A stretch of 64,000 nucleotides of DNA, taken from Beta vulgaris subsp. vulgaris (taxonomy: Eukaryota > Streptophyta > Magnoliopsida > Caryophyllales > Amaranthaceae). Below, piece after piece: positions 22,050-34,075 of this stretch. A model generated the notes under the pieces. That model was given only the letters and a program-made list of their open reading frames with translations, did no database searches and had not been told where the DNA came from. The translations under genes were made by a program, and so were the position numbers. Position 1 is the stretch's first letter. The number at the start of each line of letters is the position of its first letter. Location: positions 34,102,844-34,166,843 of the forward strand of contig NC_079207.1 in the NCBI RefSeq assembly GCF_026745355.1, written 5' to 3'.

Positions 22050-22442
22050 TTGCTTTGATGCAGGCTAAAGTGTGGGGGAACAACCTATGGTACCTCGATA
22101 GCGGTTGTTCTAAACACATGACAGGAGATAAAGAAAAATTTCTCTCACTTTCAGCCTATGATGGAGGAACTGTGACCTTCGGAGACAATCTTACCGGTAA
22201 CATAGTTGCAATTGGGAAGGTAGGAAAATCTAAGTCACATTCCATAGACAATGTATTTTTGGTCGAGGGTTTAAAACATAATCTGCTTAGTATTTCTCAA
22301 TTTTGCGACAAAGGGAACAGTGTAAATTTTACTGATGAACATTGTATAGTAAGTAATGCATGAACAGGTTTCAAAATTCTAGAAGGAACAAGGAAAGGAA
22401 ACACCTATGTTGTGGATCTCAACCTTGTTCCTAAGAACAATT
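22050..22442 (+). pseudogene. copia-1 protease, interrupted by copia-2
   Basis: The protease has LWYLDSGCSKHMTG with the catalytic Asp, followed by VTFGDN and KHNLLSISQFCDKG, typical of copia proteases. A TGA follows SNA near 22362. The sequence then runs to VPKNN at 22441, where copia-2 begins. The host frame resumes at 30803 (LTCLSAIDNEP). Confidence 0.85.
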
Positions 22443-23150
22443 TGTAGGAACTTAGATGCATAATGCGGAAAACCAAGTATCATATACTTGTACATCTATC
22501 CCAAGATCATTGCATAAATTAGTACGAATCAAACAAAAGTATAGAATTATACCTTTGATGCGTATGTTCCTCTTGTCCACCAAACTTCTAGTGGAGATCA
22601 CCTTAGAACGTCAAGCGCCGTTCCTCTAATGTTGGTCCACGAACAACACTTGGATCACCACGTATGCTAGTACGGAAGACAGAAAAGCACTCTCTTACTT
22701 TTTTGGTGAGGCCCGAAAAATGAGTGTGAAAAGACTAATGGAAAAATCAGATTTTTCACTCTAGAAGTTGTAAGAGTATATACACCCTTTGTAACCCCAT
22801 ATCATTATATAAGGTGGTTACAAAAGAGGTGTTTCATGAGGCTTTATTTTGCCTCATAATGTCATACATTATGAGCCTAATAAACTCATGAGTTACAACT
22901 CTTCCCACCCATCATCAAACTGCGCAACCCATTTCTCAAATGGATTTCGGTAAATATCCAAGTGTCATTACTTGTGTGACCTCATAGGACTCAATGATAT
23001 TAGTAGTTGGCCCTAATCATATTAGTCCAACAAACCACAATTAGCTTCTAGCAAAACGTTGTGATCATCTAATATTATTGAATATATTATCTCCATAACT
23101 TATCCTAATATTATTTAGTTTATTACACTTGATCGAGGACAAAATCTTCA
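22443..23150 (-). repeat. 3' LTR of copia-2
   Basis: On the plus strand it starts TGTAGGAACTTAGATGC and ends ggacaaaatcttca. The minus strand carries TATA-like ccttatataatgatat. Just outside, the minus strand has agtgggagat, the polypurine tract. Confidence 0.88.
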
Positions 23151-24117
23151 ATCTCCCACTTGTCTAAGAACAAGTGTGTAACCTTCAAACTCCTTAAGTC
23201 GCTTAATGTCTAACTTGATGATATGATAACATCATATGTTCATCATACCAATATTCAAGTCGTTCCTTGAAATCTGAGTTCGAACTGTCGAAACAAATGA
23301 TTAACTTCTTAATCCATTTGAGCACGGCCATGATTTCAGTTCTTGCTCTTCAAGGAGCCAAGACACCAATCCTATCACTTAGGATGACTTATCCAATCTT
23401 GTATGACCAAAGCTCCCACTCAATTCATAGCAGTTCCGATCGCTGCTTTGATAACCTCCTTTTACGGCACGCGTTTTGCAGCGTCAAAACATACTAATCC
23501 TTAAGTAAAAACAGTGTCATACTCATGTCAAAGGAATCCACTAAACATATTAATAAGAGTCTCATAAACCTTTTAGAGAACTCCCACTAGGTCTGCCCAG
23601 CGTGTATCAACTATACAAGCCTATGCAAATGACTAGACATCTCCATGTCCCTATAGCCCATGAAACTCGCTATCAATCAACTTAATCTAGTCCATGAAAC
23701 TGAATCATTTACGTTCAACTTAATGATTCGAACTAGGGACTAAGGTATATTATAACTCCTGTTCACTGATAGAGTTCCATTTGTCAAATCACGTATTTGA
23801 CAATTCTATCAAACGTTATAAAATACTTTGAACGTTTTATTTAATACTAAACCAAGATTAAATAAGAACAAAACTTTTATTGATAAACATAAACATAACA
23901 TATCAAAGCGAGTAATTATAACTGTGAACTAATTAAAAGTAAATAGTACACAATTAAACCCACTCTCCTATATGCTTAAGCCCTATAGCCCTAGTATGAC
24001 TCTCATGCTTGGGCTGTAGGCAATGATTTAGTTAAACGATCAACGACATTGCTATCCGTATGAACTTGCAAACTATTACATCTTTCTCTCAACGATTTCT
24101 CGAATAGATGAAACTTT

Positions 24118-24525
24118 CTAAGTACTGTTTACACTTTGATGTGATCTTGGTTCCTTAGACTGAGCTATGGCACCATTGTTATCACAATGTAAAACAATAC
24201 CATCTCCAACACTAGGCACTACTCCTAGTCCAGAATGAACTTCTTCATCCAAACGGCTTCCTTTGCTGCATCTCGCAACAATGTACTCAGCTTTTGTTAT
24301 AGAATCAGCACTAGTGCTTTGCTTTGAACTTTTCCAGCTCACTGCCCCTCCATTTAGACAAAAGATGAAACCAGATTGGGATCGGAAATCATCTTTGTCA
24401 GTTTGGAAGCTCGCATCTGTGTAACCCTCAACAATTAACTTACTTTCACCTCCATACACTAAGAAATTATCCTTAGTCCTTCTCAAGTACTTTAGGATAT
24501 TCTTAGCTGCACTAGTGTGCGTCAC
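24118..24525 (-). pseudogene. copia-2 RNase H
   Basis: Motifs are AAKNILKYLRRTKD, VEGYTDASFQ with an RNase H Asp, AVSWKSSKQ, AEYIVA and LHCDN. This is the standard copia RNase H after RT. A frameshift separates it from the RT frame at about 24530-24640, and a stop follows near the C-terminus. Confidence 0.85.
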
Positions 24526-24636
24526 CTGGATTTGATTGGAATCTGCTACACATGCTCAAGGCATATGAAACATCTGGGCGAGTACAAATCATGGAGTACA
24601 TAATGGACCCTATAGCTGACGCATAAGGAACATTAC

Positions 24637-26256
24637 TCATTCGCTTAATCTCATCAGGCCCAAAGGACACTGAGTCTTGCTAAGCGACACTCCATGTTGC
24701 ATGGGTAGGAAGCCTCTCTTAGAGTTTTCCATGTTGAACTTAGTGACGATCTTATCTATATAAGTTCGTTGGCTAAGTCCGATCATCCTCTTAGACCTAT
24801 CCCTATAGATCTTGATCCCCAAAATGTACTTAGCGTTTCCAAGGTCTTTCATAGAAAAACAACTTTTTAACCATTCCTTGACTGACTCAAGCATGGGAAT
24901 GTCGTTTCCTATGAGAAGTATGTCATCTACATACAAGACCAAGAAGACTATGTTACTCCCACTTTCCTTCTTGTAAACACAAGACTCTTCTCCATTTTTT
25001 AGAAAACCAAACTGTTTGATTGTCTCATCAAAACGAAGATTCCAACTCCGAGATGCTTGCTTCAATCCATAAATGGATTTTTGAAGCTTACATACGCTCC
25101 TAGGATTTTCTGGATCCACAAAACCCTCCGGCTGTGTCATATACACATCCTCTTTCAAGAACCCATTCAAGAAAGCGGTTTTGACATCCATTTGCCAAAT
25201 CTCGTAATCATAAAAGGCGGCGATCGCTAGGAGTATCCGAACGGATTTAAGCATGGCTACCGGTGAAAAGGTTTCGTCATAGTCTATACCATGAACTTGC
25301 TTGAACCCTTTTGCAACCAACCTTGCTTTGTAAACCTGAATATTACCATCCTTGTCTGTTTTCACTTTGAAAACCCATTTGCAACCAATAGGTGTACCCA
25401 TCGGCAAATCTACCAAGTCCCATACTTGATTTTCAGACATGGATGCCATTTCGGACCTCATGGCTTCAAGCCATTTTTCGGAGTCTTCACTCATCAAAGC
25501 TTGCTTGTAAGTAGTAGGTTCCTCAAATTCTAAAATCATTATCTCAGAATTTTCGGTTAACAAGAAATCAACAAACCTCTTGGTTGGTATTCTTGTTCTA
25601 CTAGACTTACGAGGGGCTGCAACAGGAGAAATTTTCTTCTCAACAATTTGAGAATTTTCGCACGAATTAGATTCGAGTGGGACAGTAGGAGGTTCGTGTA
25701 CGGGATGCACGTCCTCCAACACTTGGTCAGTTATGGGAGAAGATTCCTCCAAAGGAGGAACTACTTCAAGCCCAACATCTGGCTCTTGTGTCGTTGTCTC
25801 TAACATAGGATGAACTATGTCCATTTGTTGCTCTTCTCGAACTTCTTCGAGAAATACATTACTCCCACTTGCCTTTTTGGAAATAAAATCTTTTTCCAAA
25901 AAGACACCACGACGAGCAACAAACACTTTGCCCTCAGTGCGATTGTAGAAGTAATAGCCCTTGGTTTCCTTGGGATAACCCACAAAGAAACACTTATCTG
26001 ATTTAGGGGCGAGTTTATCTGAAAGTAAACGCTTTACATAAACCTCACATCCCCAAATACGTAGAAAAGACAAGTTTGGAACTTTTCCACTCCATATCTC
26101 ATATGGTGTCTTATCTACTGCCTTTGATGGAGTTCTATTAAGTGTGAAAGTAGCAGTTTCGAGAGCATATCCCCAGAAGGATATTGGAAGATCAGCAAAA
26201 CTCATCATAGACCGAACCATATCAAGTAGAGTTGGTTCCTCCTTTCGAAACACCAT
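24637..26256 (-). pseudogene. copia-2 integrase C-part and reverse transcriptase
   Basis: A 539-residue open frame. Residues 1-130 are the integrase end (FWGYALETATFTLNR, IWGCEVYVKR, FFVGYPKETKGYYFY). A Pro/Glu-rich linker follows. RT from about residue 240 has NQVWDLVDLP, CKWVFKVK, KARLVAKGFKQ, VKTAFLNGFL, YGLKQASRSWN and YVDDILLIGN, so the catalytic motif is intact. The frame is lost upstream by a frameshift next to the integrase catalytic Glu (26230-26290). The family is the TNT1/Angela-like side of copia; the exact lineage was not fixed. Confidence 0.88.
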
Positions 26257-26338
26257 TCAACTGAGGTGTTCCAGGCGGAGTAGTTGTGAAAGAATTCCAC
26301 AACTCTTCAAGTGATCACTAAACTCTTGGCTCAAATAT

Positions 26339-26820
26339 TCACCACCAGTCGGATCGCAGTGCTTTGATTGTTTTGCCAAGCTGGTTTTGGACTTCATTTT
26401 GGAATTCTTTGAACTTTTCAAATGATTCCGACTTATGCTTCATTAAATAGACATATCCATATCTACTTAAATCGTCCGTAAAAGTAATGAAGTATCCAAA
26501 CCCTCCCCTAGCTTTTGTGCTCATTGGTCCACATACATCAGTATGTATTAGGCCCAATAGATCACTGGCTCTTTCACCCTTTCCAGTAAAAGGTGACTTT
26601 GTCATTTTACCCATTAAACATGATTCACACACATCAAATGGCTCAAAGTCAAAGATGTTAGAAGTCCATCTTTATGAACTTCTGAATGCGTTTCGCGTTT
26701 ATGTGTCCTAAACGACAATGCCATAAGTAAGTAGGATTAGTATCGCTTGATCTATGTTTTTTGCTGTCTATGTTAAGGACATCTTTGTCTAAGTCTAGGT
26801 AATATAGACCATTAGACCTC
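26339..26820 (-). pseudogene. copia-2 integrase N-part
   Basis: CESCLMGKMTKSPF is the second half of the zinc-binding motif. HTDVCGPM holds the first catalytic Asp, FTDDLSRYGYVYLM follows, and IKALRSDW leads to the second Asp. A stop at 26339 and frame changes up to 26820 break the link with the protease. The pre-integrase region (26640-26820) has several stops. Confidence 0.82.
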
Positions 26821-27477
26821 TTAGCAGTGGCAAAACATTGAATTCAAATAAACAGAGAAACAACCTTTCTCAATTGTAAATGAAAACCCTTCATTATCCA
26901 AAACAGGAATAGAAATAATGTTTTTGGTAATAGCAGGAACATAATAACAATTATTAAGCTCTAATATTAATCCAGAAGGCAAAGGTAGACTATAAGTCCC
27001 AACTGCAACGGCTGCAACTCTTGCACCATTTCCAACTCGCAGTTCCACCTCTCCTTTAGCCAAAGTTCTACTCCTTCTTAGTCCCTGCACATTCGAAGTA
27101 ATGTGAGAAACACAACCGGTATCAAATACCCAAGAAGTAGAGGTTGCTAAATTAATGTCAATGACATAGATACCTGAAGAAGAAGCCCCAGACTTCTTAT
27201 CCTTCAAGTACTTTGGGCAGTTACGCTTCCAATGACCTATTTGATCACAATAGAAGCACTTGGCATTTGCGGCCACCTTTGGCTTTGCCTTTGCCTGTGG
27301 CTTAATAGCAGTCTTAGTGGCAACTTGCTTGCCCTTATCTTGCTTTTTCTTGCCAGCCCATTCCTTCTTAAAACCCTTTTCCTTTTGAACCATAAGAACT
27401 TCCTTCTTAGGTGCAATAGTGATGTTTTGCTCGGCAGTCATGAGCATCCCATGCAACTCAGCAAGGGTTTTCGACAC
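26821..27477 (-). pseudogene. copia-2 gag zinc knuckle and protease
   Basis: A 218-residue frame with a Lys-rich basic segment, CFYCDQIGHWKRNCP (intact CCHC knuckle), then SWVFDTGCVSHIT with the catalytic Asp-Thr-Gly and NCYYVPAITKNIISI. It is joined upstream to gag by a frameshift at about 27440-27480. Confidence 0.85.
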
Positions 27478-28022
27478 CCGTTCATATTGAAATTCAATCG
27501 AAACGTATTGAACCCCTTATGAAGTGAGTGCAGAATGATGTCAGTAGCCAACTCTTGGCTATAAGGAAAGCCCAACCTCTCCATGGCTTCGAAATAACCA
27601 ATCATTTCGAAGACATGAGTGGCGACCGGCTTGCCTTCAACTAACGAACACTCAAGAATAGCCTTGTGAGTTTCATACCTCTCTATCCGAGCTTGTTGTT
27701 GAAACATGGTTTTCAACTGTCGGATAATGCTATAGGCATCCAAGCTTGCAAACCTCTTTTGAAGGCTTGGTTCCATAGCCGCTAGCATAAGGCAAGTAAC
27801 AATTACTGACCTTTCTGCAACGGCCTTATGGGCCTCTTTCTCAGCATCAGTAGAGGTAGTAGTTAAAACTGGGATCGGGGTTTCAAGAACATCCTCTCGA
27901 CCTTCGGACCTAAGAACAATTCTTAGATTCCTTTCCCAATCAAGGAAGTTGTTCCCGTTCAATTTATCCTTCTCAAGGATTGAACGTAAGTTAAAAGGTG
28001 AATTATTGTTGTTACCAGACAT
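27438..28022 (-). CDS. copia-2 gag capsid part
   Basis: The ATG at 28022 gives MSGNNNNSPFNLRSIL, then LNGNNFLDWERNLRIVLRSE, AYSIIRQLKTMF and LHSLHKGFNTFRLN, the capsid-type gag of copia elements of this group. It forms the particle. The frame is shifted relative to the zinc-knuckle frame by about 27440, so the full gag is broken although this segment is open. Confidence 0.75.
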   Translation of the reverse strand: MSGNNNNSPFNLRSILEKDKLNGNNFLDWERNLRIVLRSEGREDVLETPIPVLTTTSTDAEKEAHKAVAERSVIVTCLMLAAMEPSLQKRFASLDAYSIIRQLKTMFQQQARIERYETHKAILECSLVEGKPVATHVFEMIGYFEAMERLGFPYSQELATDIILHSLHKGFNTFRLNFNMNGCRKPLLSCMGCS

Positions 28023-30080
28023 GATATCTACATAGAAGATGCAAAAGTATAAGTATGTTTATCATAATAGCTTTTAACAAATTTTAAACACTTTAAAATA
28101 AAAGCTATGCACTTGACCAATTTTAACGTGTCCCTTTTGAATCAAGTGGTTCTAAGATCTATCAAACATGATTTATAAGTGGACTTTGGCCTCAACTTAA
28201 AACCAAGTTTAAAAGGTAAGTAAACTCCTTTACTAATTACAACATTTGTAATCTTAGTTAATGGGTTTGCTAAGGTGATTACGCTCCCAGGTAAGGAAGT
28301 TACCCACAACGTTGGGGAGAGCCTTCCTAATCCTAGACAGAGCTTGTCACCCAAACACAAAACCCAAAAACTTTGATATAAAATCCAAAACCGTTTTGAT
28401 GATTTTGTTGGGCCAAACCAAACTAAACTTGCAAATTTCGGAAATTTACTCTACTTAGCCCAAGATTGAAAGTAATACTCTGTTTGGCAGAACCTATTAC
28501 TAACGATCAAGTTTTAGTAGGTGTTTATTTGGAATAGCAAAAACCCAATATTTTATTTAAGGGACCTAAGTAAATTATTATGTTGATTTAATTACTAGTG
28601 AACATTTAAATAATTAAATCACAAGCATAATAAACTTAGAAAGCATTTAAAAGCAATATTTAAATGCAAATTAAAAGTGATCCTAGTATGGCCCCTAAAC
28701 CTAAAGACTACTCTTTAAGGCTCCCTTGTTGAATCACCATGGATCTCCATCCTTGTGCTTCATAGGATAAGATTGAATCACCATTCTTCTTATTAATACT
28801 TGAATAAATATTTTTGGAATTATAAACTAAAATATTACAAAAATACCAACGATGCGTAGATCGTATTTAGATTACAAAAATACATTAACGATACGCAGAT
28901 CGTATTTTCTATCCAAGTTTTGGGCCATACTAGTCACCGCATGCATTCATAATATCCCATATACAAAACATGAATTTTAATCAACTATTAAAATAAATTA
29001 TCATGTTTTAACAACTTTAAAACATAATAACACCATGAAGATTTAATCACACATTAAATCCTATGGTTGGTACCTTAAGACAAAATTTAATCATTTAGAA
29101 TTTCGTCTCACAAAGCTTTAAAATATTAATCTAACAAATTTAATCATATTAAACTTAAAGAAAAATTAAAGCAATTGTAGGCACCACATATAATTTAATC
29201 ATATTAAAAAAAAACTTAACATGATGACTAACCACATAAATTGGCATGGAAGAATTAATCAACTATTAATACTAACAACCTATCATGTAATTAACATCAT
29301 AAAAAAAAATAGTAGTAGTTACTAACTCCTTAGTAACCCCTTTTAAAATTAACTAGTCAATTATCACATATAATTAACTAATAAAATTAAAGCTCATTAT
29401 TTTAATTCAATTATGACTTAAATATAAAATTAATCACCATTAATTAATAAATTTGCAATATTGGAGTATACTCAAAAAAAAAAAAAAAAAAAGAAAGCAG
29501 GCTGCCAAGGCAGTAGTGGATACTGCCACCTCAGCACCGGCCACCACCGCGACCACCAGCAACGACCGCGCGCAAGAGGTTCGATCACTACCGGCGGTGC
29601 TGGCGGCCATGGCACTGCACGACAGCAGCAACCTGCGCGGCAGCAGCAACGCCCAGTCGCACGAAGCAACCCGCGCGCCACCACCACGCCGGCCACCATG
29701 CCAGGCGACTTCCGGCGGTCGGCGAATTTCGGCTGTCCTTCCCCCCTTCCCTTTCAATTATCAACAACCCTTGTGCATAATTGTATGAAAGTTACAATAA
29801 ATTGATTTGGGGAAAAAAAATTAGGGTTCATATTATTTTTGTTTTTTAAAAAAAAAACATGAACTAACACACAACATCTGATATTTTGTAATGTGAGATT
29901 TCAATTTTGAGTATAATATATATTTATATATACATAAAAATCCAATTTTTATGTTTCCAATCAATTAATATCATAATATCAATTATGCAAATAAATTCAT
30001 ATATAAAGCCTCCCTTAATTGAATTAAAAAAAAATAAAACATGCATCAACATGATCATATTAATCTATACAATAGGCTAA
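28023..30080 (-). other. copia-2 untranslated leader, about 2 kb
   Basis: This is the region between PBS and gag. It is very AT-rich with two gatcgtattt repeats near 28860-28910, except for an unusual GC-rich block at 29496-29745 next to an A18 tract (29475-29492). Short frames in the GC-rich block look like composition artefacts. No recognisable protein. Confidence 0.6.
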
Positions 30081-30089
30081 CTGATACCA
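30081..30089 (-). other. copia-2 primer binding site
   Basis: The minus strand reads TGGTATCAG one base after the LTR, followed by TTAGCC. It matches the first nine bases of the initiator tRNA-Met complement. Confidence 0.8.
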
Positions 30090-30090
30090 C

Positions 30091-30798
30091 TGTAGGAACT
30101 TAGATGCATAATGCGGAAAACCAAGTATCATATACTTGTACATCTATCCCAAGATCATTGCATAAATTAGTACGAATCAAACAATGGTATAGAATTATAC
30201 CTTTGATGCGTATGTTCCTCTTGTTCACCAAACTTCTAGTGGAGATCACCTTAGAACGTCAAGCGCCGTTCCTCTAATGTTGGTCCACGAATAACACTTG
30301 GATCACCACGTATGCTAGTACGGAAGAGAGAAAAGCACTCTCTTACTTTTGTGGTGAGGGCCGAAAAATGAGTGTGAAAAGACTAAGGGAAAAATCAGAT
30401 TTTTCACTCTAGAAGTTGTAAGAGTATATACACCCTTTGTAACCCCATATCATATATAAGGTGGTTACAAAAGAGGTGTTTCATGAGGCTTTATTTTGCC
30501 TCATAATGTCATACATTATGAGCCTAATAAACTCATGAGTCACAACTCTTCCCATCCATCATCAAACCGCGCAACCCATTTCTCAAATGAATTTGGGTAA
30601 ATATCCAAGTGTCATTACTTGTGTGACCTCATAGGACTCAATGATATTAGTAATTGGCCCTAATCATATTAGTCCAATAAACCACAATTAGCTTCTAGCA
30701 AAACGTTGTGATCATCTAATATTATTGAATATATTATCTCCATAACTTATCCTAATATTATTTAGTTTATTACACTTGATCGAGGACAAAATCCTTCA
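30091..30798 (-). repeat. 5' LTR of copia-2
   Basis: It is nearly identical to 22443-23150. Visible differences include cttgttcacc for cttgtccacc, aataacactt for aacaacactt and tttgtggtgagg for ttttggtgagg. It ends at the resumption of copia-1 coding sequence. Confidence 0.88.
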
Positions 30799-31620
30799 GA
30801 ATCTAACGTGTTTAAGTGCCATCGATAATGAACCACTGCTTTGGCATAGAAGATGTGGTCACGCACGTATGACATTACTCCAGATTCTAAGTGGTAAGGA
30901 CTTCGTAGTTGGCTTACCAACTATCAAAGTCTCAAACCATGAAGTTTGTGGACCCTGTGCAAAAGGTAAACAAGTTAGATCCTCGTTCAAATCTAAGAAA
31001 ATGGTAAGCACACAAAGTCCCCTTGAATTGTAAAATATGGACTTGTGTGGCCCTGTTCGAATCCAAAGTCGATCTGGTAAGAGATATGTGCTTGTAATAG
31101 TTGATGATTTTTCAAGATACACTTGGGTTATTTTTCTTCATAGCAAAGATGAAACATTTGATGAATTTTTCAACTTTGCTAAAAGAACTCAAAGAATAAG
31201 TGGTTTTAAGATTAAGCACTTGCGTTCTGATCATGGTAAAGAGTTTGAAAACTCAAAATTTGATGAGTTTTGCAGGCATGAAGGTCTTGATCACAACTTC
31301 TCATCTCCTAGAACTCCACAACAAAATGGCGTAGTAGAACGGAAGAATCGCACACTGGAGGACATGGCAAGAACGATGATAATTGCAAGCAATCTTCCGA
31401 AAAATTTCTGGGCTGAAGCTGTGAATACGGCATGCTACATAATCAATAGAGTCATGCTAAGACCTATTATCTTGAAGACCCCTTATGAGCTACTAAAGAG
31501 AAAACCCAATATCTCATCTTTAGAATCTTTGGTTGTAAATGCTTTGTACATAACAATGGTAAAGACAATTTAGGAAAGTTTGATGCTAGAAGCGATGAGG
31601 CTGTTTTTATTGGATATGCC
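30799..31620 (+). pseudogene. copia-1 integrase
   Basis: LLWHRRCGHA and EVCGPCAKGKQ form the zinc-binding region. A TAA at 31031-31033 interrupts the frame just before MDLCGPV, which holds the first catalytic Asp. VDDFSRYTWVIFL follows, then LRSDHGKEFEN with the second Asp and PQQNGVVERKNRTLEDMAR with the Glu. The frame continues to 31573 and then degrades in the IFGCK-type region. Confidence 0.88.
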
Positions 31621-33104
31621 TTAAGTAGTAAGGCATATAGAGTTTACAACAAACGAACAATGTGTGTTGAGGAAAGTATCCATGTTATTTTCGATGAAAC
31701 TAACTTCTGCAGGAACCAAGTCATGAAAATGACTTTGAAATAGGACTGACTCGTATTGAGGAGTCAGTAAACATTGATGAGGAACTAACACCTGCAGGTA
31801 ACCGACAAAAAGCATATTTCTGAAGAAGAGAACTGTTCCTGATCCTGTTATACAGAGGAACAGGCACCAGAAATTCATCCGTGAGACGAGACAAATGAAG
31901 CTCCTCAATCTGGAGGAGCAGAGCGAGAAGATTTGAACCAAGACCTTGGAAACACTTAAAATCCCATCCATTGGATTTAATAGTAAGTGATATTGAAAAG
32001 GGAACTCAAACGAGATCCCAACTGAAAAAATTTTGTGCTTTCCATGCCTTTTTGTCTATGACAGAACCACGAGATCACAATGATGCCCTACTGGAGTCTG
32101 ACTGGATAAACGCCATGCAAGAGGAACTGAATGAGTTCCAGAGGAACAAGGTCTGGCACCTTGAGACCAAGCCTAAGAACCAAAAGGTAATCAGGAACAA
32201 GCTAGATGAGCATGGGACAGTCATAAGGAACAAAGCCAAACTAGTAGCCAAAGGGTACAATCAACAAGAAGGTATTGACTTTGATGAAACCTTTGCTCCC
32301 TGTAGCTAGAATAGAAGCAATAAGAATTTTGATTGCCTTTGCATCATTCATGGGTTTTAGGTTGTACCAGAATGGACGTCAAATGTGCTTTTTAAATGGA
32401 TATTTGATTGAAGACGTCTATGTGGAACAACCTCCTGGTTTTGAAAACCCGGATCTTCCAATCATGTCTATAAGCTAGATAAAGCTCTTTATGGGCTTAA
32501 GCAAGCTCCTAGATCATGGTATGAAAGACTTTCAAAATTCTTACTTTCTAATGATTTTATACGAGGCAAAGTTGATAGGACCCTGTTCCTTCGATCCAAA
32601 GGAACAGACATCCTAGTGGTTCAGATTATGTGGATGATATAATTTTTGGTGCAACAAACGAATCTCTTGTAAAGATTTGCTGAGTTAATGCGTAGTGAAT
32701 TTGAAATGAGTATGATGGGAGAATTAAACTTCTTTCTTGGTTTGCAAATCAAGCAAACTGAAAGAGGAACAATGATCCATCAACAAAAATACGTAAAAGA
32801 GTTATTAAAAAATATGGAATGGATCAAGCAAAAAAAAAACCATACTCCTATAGGAACAGGTACAAGGTTAGATGAGGATCAAAGTGGTAAGTCCGTAGAT
32901 CAGAAACTCTATAGAGGTATGATTGGCTCCTTACTCTATCTAACTGCAAGTAGGCCTGATATATCCTTTAGTGTTGGTTTATGTGCAAGATTCCAATCAA
33001 ATCCTAAGGAATCCCATTTGACAGCTGTTAAAAGGATTCTTAGATATTTGAAAGGAAGTGATGACTTTGTTTGTTCTATCCTCGAAGTGACATCTTTGAT
33101 CTAG
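31621..33104 (+). pseudogene. copia-1 linker and reverse transcriptase
   Basis: After a degraded linker, RT reads DWINAMQEELNEFQRNKVW, KAKLVAKGYNQQEGIDFDET, FLNGYLIEDVYVEQPPGFEN, a KALYGLKQAPR-type block in another frame, tatgtggatgatata encoding YVDDI near 32629, and LNFFLGLQIKQTERG to 33104. Frames switch near 32300, 32475 and 32680. It would copy the element RNA to DNA but is not functional here. Confidence 0.85.
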
Positions 33105-33623
33105 TAAGCTATTCCGATGCTGACTATGCTGGAGACTTGGTGAATCGCAAAAGTACATCGGTATTATCCAGTTCCTAGGATCAAGCTTGGTTTCTTGGAG
33201 CTCAAAGAAACAAAACATGTTGCTCTTTCCACAGCAGAAGCTGAATACGTGGCAGCTGCTGCATGTGTTCTCAGGTATTGTGGATCAAGCAACAGGTACG
33301 TGACTTTGGCATAAAATTCAAGTGTGTTCCTATTTTGTGATAACACTAGTGCTATTTGTATTCCCAAGGATCCAGTTCATCACTCTAGAGTCAAGCATAT
33401 TCACATTAGACATCATTTCCTAAAAGACAATGTAGAGAAGGGATTAGTCAAAGTTGATTTTTGTCCTACTGAAAATCAAATAGCTGACATATTGACTAAA
33501 CCTCTATCTAGGGACAGGTTTGAAAAGATACGCTTGGAACTAGGAATGATAAAATTGTTTAAATGTACACAATATTGTTCCCCCAAATTGTTTCTTACTA
33601 AGTATGTCCTGCAATCTTCATGA
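33105..33623 (+). pseudogene. copia-1 RNase H
   Basis: The Asp-bearing YSDADYAGD is encoded near 33110-33135 in a shifted frame. Then come WSSKKQ, a degraded AEAEY segment, CDNTSAICIPKDPV, HIRHHFLKDNVEKG and ADILTKPLSRDRFEKIR, the usual copia pol C-terminus. At least two frameshifts. Confidence 0.82.
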
Positions 33624-34075
33624 ATTAATTTTCATACACCTAGGGTCAAGTTAAGGACTCACATATGTCTCTGAATATTACCCTTAGTGTCCTTGCACAT
33701 ATTTGGTATGCATGTGGTTTGTATATTATGGACACATTTTTATCATATGCAAGAGTAAATTTTTTTTCTATTTCCTCAAATTTCCTTGTTTTTTTTTCTT
33801 TTCACACCTTCCGTCCAAAAATTAAACACTAATCTGAATTATGCCCAAAATTAAGCGTTCAATTAATCTAAGTTAAGTGAAGTAACTTCATTAATTGCCT
33901 TCCGAAAACCCATAAACCGCTTCATTAAACCTCTTCCACTTCTTTTCACACGGATCATGATTACTTTATAAACCTAACACATCAAATCACTGCCCTTCAT
34001 AATTTCTCACACATCAATTCACAGTCTCTCTCTCTCTCCTAATTCTCATCTTCAACCTCACCAAACTCTGTCAAC
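33624..34075 (+). other. copia-1 post-pol spacer with promoter-like stretch
   Basis: The spacer is non-coding and AT-rich. Near 33963-33975 a TATA box (actttataaacc) is followed by a CT-rich leader (cagtctctctctctctcc) and an ATG at 34076. This resembles a plant promoter placed in front of the env-like region. Confidence 0.45.

Larger units (their letters stand above)
22443..30798 (-). mobile_element. Ty1/copia element copia-2 (nested in copia-1)
   Basis: Two LTRs of about 708 bp (22443-23150 and 30091-30798) bound a minus-strand copia element. The PBS is at 30081-30089, gag starts at 28022, then come protease, integrase, RT and RNase H. By eye the LTRs differ at only a small number of positions, so this is one of the youngest insertions. 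The flanks acaat (left) and agaat (right) are a near-match duplication. Removing the element restores the copia-1 protease-to-integrase frame. Confidence 0.92.

Noticed and set aside
29440..29805. Overlapping frames on both strands in the GC-rich block of the copia-2 leader
   Set aside because: GC-rich sequence is open in most frames. None has a recognisable domain, so I kept only the composition anomaly as a finding.
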